Source: Flavobacterium xinjiangense (lineage in GTDB: Bacteria; Bacteroidota; Bacteroidia; Flavobacteriales; Flavobacteriaceae). Taken from it: a stretch of 64,000 nucleotides of DNA. The stretch lies in NCBI RefSeq assembly GCF_900142885.1, contig NZ_FRCL01000004.1, positions 248,001 through 312,000 of the forward strand. Reading direction: 5' to 3'. Shown piece by piece: positions 60,423 to 64,000 of this stretch. The translations under genes were made by a program, and so were the position numbers. How positions within the stretch are numbered: the first letter of the stretch is position 1; the number at the start of each line of letters is the position of its first letter. The notes under the pieces are model-generated. The model ran no database searches. It saw nothing but the letters and a program-made list of their open reading frames with translations, and had not been told where the DNA came from.

Positions 60423-61016
60423 TTGGACTCACCAAAAACCGATACACATACTTGGGATAAAGTAAATAGTTGGTCAGAAGAATTAGAATTTCTGAAATCA
60501 ATTATTGCCAAAACTGAACTCATCGAAACTACAAAATGGGGAGGTTGCGTTTATGTCTTAGATAATAAAAATGTGCTCGGGATAGGAGGATTTAAAAATT
60601 ATTTTACCATTTGGTTTTTTAATGGCGTTTTCCTTAAGGATGAAAAAAAAGTTTTAGTTAACGCACAAGAAGGCGTTACTAAATCATTACGACAATGGCG
60701 CTTTACATCAAAAGAGGAAGTAGAAGAAACTTTAGTTTTAGATTATATTCACGAAGCTATTCAAAACGAAAAGCAAGGAAAAATAATCAAACCCCCAAAA
60801 GCGGAACTTAGGATTGAGATACCAGAAATTTTTCAGAAGGAATTAGATTTTAATCCAAATTTAGCCGACGCTTTTCTAAAATTCTCACCATACAAACAAA
60901 AGGAGTTTTTAGAATATATTGTCGAAGCTAAACGAGAAGAGACTAAACGTTCCAGACTAGAAAAGATAAAGCCAATGATACTCGAAAACATTGGCTTAAA
61001 TGACAAATATCGCTAA
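60423..61016 (+). CDS. DUF1801/YdeI-type protein, TTG start
   Basis: A 197-residue cytoplasmic protein: an N-terminal DUF1801-like domain (ETTKWGGCVYVLDNKNVLGIGG, then FKNYFTIWFFNGVFL) and a C-terminal YdeI/OmpD-associated segment (FSPYKQKEFLEYIVEAKRE, then RSRLEKIKPM). No ATG exists near the front; the first codon TTG at 60423 follows the pepT stop directly, so translation is probably coupled. YdeI proteins are linked to stress survival in other bacteria; function here is unknown. Confidence 0.82.
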   Translation: MDSPKTDTHTWDKVNSWSEELEFLKSIIAKTELIETTKWGGCVYVLDNKNVLGIGGFKNYFTIWFFNGVFLKDEKKVLVNAQEGVTKSLRQWRFTSKEEVEETLVLDYIHEAIQNEKQGKIIKPPKAELRIEIPEIFQKELDFNPNLADAFLKFSPYKQKEFLEYIVEAKREETKRSRLEKIKPMILENIGLNDKYR

Positions 61017-61021
61017 AATTA

Positions 61022-61062
61022 AGACCCAATTCTGAAAAATCAGAGTTGGGCTTTTTTTTTTA
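61022..61062 (+). terminator. Terminator of the pepT transcript
   Basis: ACCCAATTCTGA pairs with TCAGAGTTGGG (one mismatch) and is followed by nine T. The next 295 nt is AT-rich, with short inverted repeats (for example ATGCAATTT/AAATTGCAT at 61084-61117) and no gene. Confidence 0.78.
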
Positions 61063-61358
61063 AAATCACATTATGTAACATAAATGCAATTTAATAATCA
61101 TTCGATGAAAATTGCATTCAAATTCATAACCCCGACATCTTTTGAAAACTATTGAAAAGGAATTATATCCTTTTTCACTTCTTTCTGTGCATTGTGTTTA
61201 TTGTAAAGCGCATCAAAATATTAGTATTATACTGAAAACCTTAACATTGACTAGTTTGTTAAATCACTATATTTACTAACAACTGCTTAACAATCTATTA
61301 ACACCACAGCTAACTATTCGTATAATTTCATAAAAAACTAATACTAAAAATATAAATT

Positions 61359-61802
61359 ATGATACAAAAAAAAGAAACGCAAATTGATTCAGTATCGCCA
61401 GCAAAACCTAAAATCGATAAGCCAGTTAGAACTCGGACAACAAAAATTGTCGAACATGTTATGGAAGCTGTTGCAATTGAAGAACCAAAAATTGAAGAAA
61501 CTAGCACCGAAAATGTAGAAGTCTCACCTACTAATCCAGATGACAGTAAATCTTCAAAAAAGAAAGGTGATAAAAACAAGACTAAAAAGAAAGCGAAAAT
61601 GAAAGCAAAAGAAAAAGCTAAAAAGGCCGACGCAAAAGAGAAAGCAAAACAAAAGGCGAAAGCAAAAGCAAAAAAGGCTAAAAAAGCAAAAAAGGAGAAA
61701 GCAAAAAAAGCCAAGGTAAAAGCGAAAGCAAAAGAAAAAAAGGCTAAAGCGAAATCTAAAAAAGCAAAAAAGAATAAAAAAAATAAGAAGAATAAAAAAT
61801 AA
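61359..61802 (+). CDS. Lysine/alanine-rich histone-H1-like protein
   Basis: A 147-residue protein. The first 65 residues are mixed and acidic (EEPKIEETSTENVEV); residues about 66-147 are almost only K, A and E, in AKxKAKKA-type repeats ending KKNKKNKKNKK. This composition is that of H1-like DNA-binding tails seen in many bacteria. It would coat DNA or bind RNA; the acidic front may modulate it. Low-complexity sequence makes homology weak, but the frame is clean and has a terminator. Confidence 0.7.
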   Translation: MIQKKETQIDSVSPAKPKIDKPVRTRTTKIVEHVMEAVAIEEPKIEETSTENVEVSPTNPDDSKSSKKKGDKNKTKKKAKMKAKEKAKKADAKEKAKQKAKAKAKKAKKAKKEKAKKAKVKAKAKEKKAKAKSKKAKKNKKNKKNKK

Positions 61803-61816
61803 CCAAATTGCTATAT

Positions 61817-61848
61817 AAAAAAATGCCCTGAAATTCAGGGCATTTTAT
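61817..61848. terminator. Bidirectional terminator before yajC
   Basis: AAAATGCCCTGAA (61820-61832) pairs with TTCAGGGCATTTT (61834-61846). It serves the H1-like gene and the convergent yajC. Confidence 0.86.
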
Positions 61849-61867
61849 ACTAGTTCGAAAACTACTA

Positions 61868-62152
61868 TTATTTTTTTACAGCTGCAGTATTTAATGCTGC
61901 GCTCATTTCCATAGAGATAGCGGAACGCTCCATTTTTAATTTTCCTGACATAGTTTCAACGATAACTGTAGTATCAGCTAATTCAGAAACTTTTCCGTGA
62001 AGTCCACTTTTTGTAATAATTTTGTCGCCTACTTTCAAGCTGCTTTCAAATTCTTTTTCGCTTTTAGCTTTCTTTTGTTGCGGTCTTATCATAAAGAAAT
62101 AGATTACCACAAACATTAATAGAAACGGCGCAAATTGAGTTAATTGTCCCAT
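61868..62152 (-). CDS. yajC: Preprotein translocase subunit YajC
   Basis: A 94-residue protein with one TM (about 10-27, FLLMFVVIYFFMIRP) and the family motif IRPQQKKAKSEKEFESSLKVGDKI, then a small soluble domain. It belongs to the SecDF-YajC holotranslocon. It lies 31 nt after nusB in the same direction and is probably co-transcribed. Confidence 0.94.
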   Translation of the reverse strand: MGQLTQFAPFLLMFVVIYFFMIRPQQKKAKSEKEFESSLKVGDKIITKSGLHGKVSELADTTVIVETMSGKLKMERSAISMEMSAALNTAAVKK

Positions 62153-62183
62153 AATTTTAAAATCTCTTTTTTGTTTATTAATA

Positions 62184-63128
62184 TTACATTAAACCACGAC
62201 CAGCTTTAATCATCTTTTTGCTAGCCTGTAGCTCTTTTACTAAATTATCTAAAATTCCGTTGATAAAAATACTACTTTTTGGTGTAGAATACTCTTTGGC
62301 AACTTCTAAATATTCGTTAAGGGTAACTTTTACTGGAATCGATGGAAATTTTAGAAATTCACAAATAGCCATTTTAAGAATAATGGTGTCAATTTCGGCT
62401 ATTCTATCGCTGTCCCAATTAGGCGTTTTATCAACATATTCTTTAGCAAATTCTGCTTCGTTCAAGACTGTTTTTCTAAACAAATCTTTTACAAAATCCT
62501 TGTCCTCGTTGTCTTTATACAATTTAGGCACTCTGAAATTATCATCTTCACCCGATTTAATCGCTTTCAATTGCTTGATTATCTGAGTATTAACCAGTGG
62601 AATATCGTCTACCCAAGTTAATTTATCATCTTCTAAATATTCATAAAGTTTTTCATTAGGAACAATTACATCCATAAATAAATCAACAATAAATTGTTTA
62701 TCCTCTTCGAATGTATTGATTGAATTACTCATGTATTTTTCATACAACTTGCTTGCTTTTATATCATTAAGAAGCAACAAGATATAATCATCGTTTTTTG
62801 TCCAATTGTCAATTTTACGATTTTCAAGAGCAATATTAAGTGAATTGTTTTCTGAAAGAATTTGAAAAATACTATTTTTAATAAATTTTTCGTTTGGCTT
62901 ACGCTCCTCAGCAGTAGCAAGATGTTTCAGAGATGATTTATGCAAAAAGATGGTTTCTTTTTTACAGATTTCAATCAGGGAAGAAAGCATTATTAGGTAT
63001 AAATCTTGAATATTATCGATACTATAGAAAAGAAATTTTTCCTCTTTTTCCAGATTATCAGAACCGTTTTGATGCATCGCATAAATGGATTGCATAACTT
63101 TAACGCGTATGTGTCTTCTATTTACCAC
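62184..63128 (-). CDS. nusB: Transcription antitermination factor NusB (long form)
   Basis: A 314-residue NusB, about twice the length of E. coli NusB, as usual in Bacteroidota. The N-terminal RRHIRVKVMQSIYAMHQ and the C-terminal IAEIDTIILKMAICEFLKFPS plus KVTLNEYLEVAKEYSTPKS, and FINGILDNLV are the RNA/NusE-binding NusB core; the middle 100 residues are a lineage insert. It joins rRNA antitermination complexes. Start is GTG at 63128, with a -7 element TATTTTTG 28 nt upstream. Confidence 0.92.
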   Translation of the reverse strand: MVNRRHIRVKVMQSIYAMHQNGSDNLEKEEKFLFYSIDNIQDLYLIMLSSLIEICKKETIFLHKSSLKHLATAEERKPNEKFIKNSIFQILSENNSLNIALENRKIDNWTKNDDYILLLLNDIKASKLYEKYMSNSINTFEEDKQFIVDLFMDVIVPNEKLYEYLEDDKLTWVDDIPLVNTQIIKQLKAIKSGEDDNFRVPKLYKDNEDKDFVKDLFRKTVLNEAEFAKEYVDKTPNWDSDRIAEIDTIILKMAICEFLKFPSIPVKVTLNEYLEVAKEYSTPKSSIFINGILDNLVKELQASKKMIKAGRGLM

Positions 63129-63156
63129 CTTGTAAGAACTTTTATTAATTAGAGTG

Positions 63157-63164
63157 CAAAAATA
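63157..63164 (-). promoter_or_regulatory. -7 element of nusB-yajC
   Basis: TATTTTTG followed by CACTC on the minus strand, 28 nt upstream of the GTG start. Confidence 0.6.
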
Positions 63165-63221
63165 AGAATTTCATCCGTGTAAATAAAATTAAAACACCTT
63201 TTTTTAAAAGTAATCAGTATT

Positions 63222-63272
63222 CAGTCTCGGTTTCCAGTTCTATCTGAACACTGCGACTGAACACTGAACACT
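63222..63272. repeat. Imperfect tandem repeat, CTGAACACT type
   Basis: CTGAACACTGCGACTGAACA and CTGAACACT units after a degenerate CAGTATTCAGTC front. Related to 16862-16894 and, by the word ACTGCGACTG, to a reverse-strand copy near 34749. Between the dehydrogenase end and nusB; no coding role. Confidence 0.5.
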
Positions 63273-63282
63273 ATTCATTAAC

Positions 63283-64000
63283 TTACTTTTTATTCTCTAT
63301 CTTTCTTTGATCAATACGATTTTGAGCAATAGTCAAAGCCGCATGATGGGTTGTAATTCCATTAGCAATGGCAAATGCAAAGATCTCAAGAGTTGTATTG
63401 TAAATATTCTCTGTTTTACGCATAATCTCTGCTTTGTCATAATGCGCTAATTCCGCATAAACATTGATAATACCACCGGCATTAATCAAAAAATCAGGGG
63501 CATAAAGAATCCCTCTTTCTTGCAAAATTGCACCATGAATATTCTCATTTGCTAATTGGTTATTGGCTGCACCAGCAATTACTTTAGCTTTAATTTTATG
63601 CACAGTGGCATCATTTATAGTCGCACCCATAGCACAAGGAGCATAAATATCAACATCGGCAGAATATAAATCATCACCGGTGAAAATTGTAGCACCGTAT
63701 TTAGATCCAACTTCGTACAATTTTTCTTCATTGATGTCTGCGATAGTAACTATTGCACCTTCTTTTGTCAAATAATCAACTAAAGTTTCTCCAACATGAC
63801 CAATCCCTTGTACCAACACTTTTTTTCCGCTAAGTACATCTGAACCAAACTGCTGTTTTGCAGCAGCTTTCATACCAAGATATACGCCGTAAGCTGTTAC
63901 TGGCGATGGATTTCCAGAACCGCCTTTTGATTCAGAAATTCCGGTCACATAAGGCGTAACGTCTCTAACAGTGTCCATATCTGCAGTTTCCATTCCTACA
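63283..64000 (-). CDS. Glu/Leu/Phe/Val dehydrogenase, leucine type (N-terminus outside window)
   Basis: The last 238 residues of a larger enzyme whose start lies beyond the window. It has the Rossmann domain with VQGIGHVGETLV (GxGxxG), YAPCAMGATIN, AGAANNQLANE and a C-terminal helical part with IAQNRIDQRK. The pattern and length of this half fit leucine/valine dehydrogenase, which reversibly deaminates branched-chain amino acids with NAD+. The frame is open to the window edge. It adds to the dispersed branched-chain catabolic set (E2, HMG-CoA lyase, carboxylase). Confidence 0.88.
   Translation of the reverse strand, partial: VGMETADMDTVRDVTPYVTGISESKGGSGNPSPVTAYGVYLGMKAAAKQQFGSDVLSGKKVLVQGIGHVGETLVDYLTKEGAIVTIADINEEKLYEVGSKYGATIFTGDDLYSADVDIYAPCAMGATINDATVHKIKAKVIAGAANNQLANENIHGAILQERGILYAPDFLINAGGIINVYAELAHYDKAEIMRKTENIYNTTLEIFAFAIANGITTHHAALTIAQNRIDQRKIENKK

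Noticed and set aside
61328..61714. Minus-strand frame, A/F-rich, opposite the H1-like gene
   Set aside because: It is a composition shadow of the K/A repeat; no start region or context.
1..64000. Insertion sequence, integrase, prophage, conjugation genes, tRNA or rRNA
   Set aside because: No transposase, integrase or phage protein motifs and no recognisable tRNA/rRNA sequence were seen by eye. A tRNAscan/Infernal search could still find something small.

Overview
The window reads as a chromosomal segment of a member of Flavobacteriaceae, most likely Flavobacterium or a close relative. The DNA is AT-rich and genes lack clear Shine-Dalgarno sites. Many start regions carry the Bacteroidota promoter element TAnnTTTG, in two cases with a TTG exactly 19 nt upstream. 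One exported protein ends in a type IX secretion (gliding-type) sorting domain. The proteins themselves (BshC, a SecA of about 1,100 residues, a 314-residue NusB, SdpI/SdpR, DUF5723, DUF6799, SatD) fit that group. No tRNA, rRNA, CRISPR array, prophage, transposase or origin was recognised. It looks like ordinary core chromosome with short accessory patches.

Layout. 0-2.4 kb: end of a class III aminotransferase and a hybrid histidine kinase. 2.6-6.2 kb: a three-gene acyl-CoA (probably propionyl-CoA) carboxylase operon. 6.3-13.3 kb: a radical SAM protein with a TTG start, a secreted seven-repeat T9SS protein, an exported alpha/beta hydrolase, and an sdpI-sdpR immunity/regulator pair with a perfect palindromic operator. 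13.4-18.9 kb: bshC, a membrane acyltransferase, ndk, a DUF721 protein, a small lipoprotein and a serine hydrolase. 18.9-24.2 kb: ftsY with a small membrane protein, DUF4295, rpmG and rpmB, then cinA, a free-standing Hpt protein, an FAH-family enzyme and a 3'-5' exonuclease. 24.3-31.3 kb: a 2-oxoacid dehydrogenase E2, a glycosyltransferase, an ABC-F ATPase, tiny membrane proteins and a methyltransferase whose gene contains a heptanucleotide tandem repeat. 31.4-42.8 kb: a lipoprotein, an orphan LolD-like ATPase, an ATP-grasp protein, a cobalamin adenosyltransferase, DUF2795, secA, MepB-like, an RNA methyltransferase, a cysteine-free sirtuin, purB and a polysaccharide deacetylase. 43-49.6 kb: two ion transporters around guaB. 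49.6-55 kb: a DUF5723/lipoprotein pair, HMG-CoA lyase, satD-DUF3307 and pyrD. 55.3-58.8 kb: an accessory patch of small exported proteins, including a 30% methionine protein. 59-64 kb: pepT, a DUF1801/YdeI-type protein, a lysine-rich histone-H1-like protein, yajC, nusB and a truncated leucine-type dehydrogenase.

How the genes fit together. Pieces of branched-chain amino-acid and propionate catabolism are scattered through the window: the leucine-type dehydrogenase, the 2-oxoacid dehydrogenase E2, HMG-CoA lyase, the carboxylase operon, and the adenosyltransferase that would supply the B12 cofactor of methylmalonyl-CoA mutase. Export is served by secA, yajC and ftsY. Nucleotide synthesis is served by purB, guaB, pyrD and ndk.

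The most interesting non-coding signals are: three near-identical 18-bp sites at an exact 28-bp period upstream of satD; the 24-bp sdpR palindrome; a dispersed stem-loop intergenic element with five copies or relatives in 64 kb, one with a perfect 22-bp stem; a perfect 21-bp inverted repeat after the ABC-F gene; and a frame-breaking (GACTTTC)n repeat inside the methyltransferase gene.
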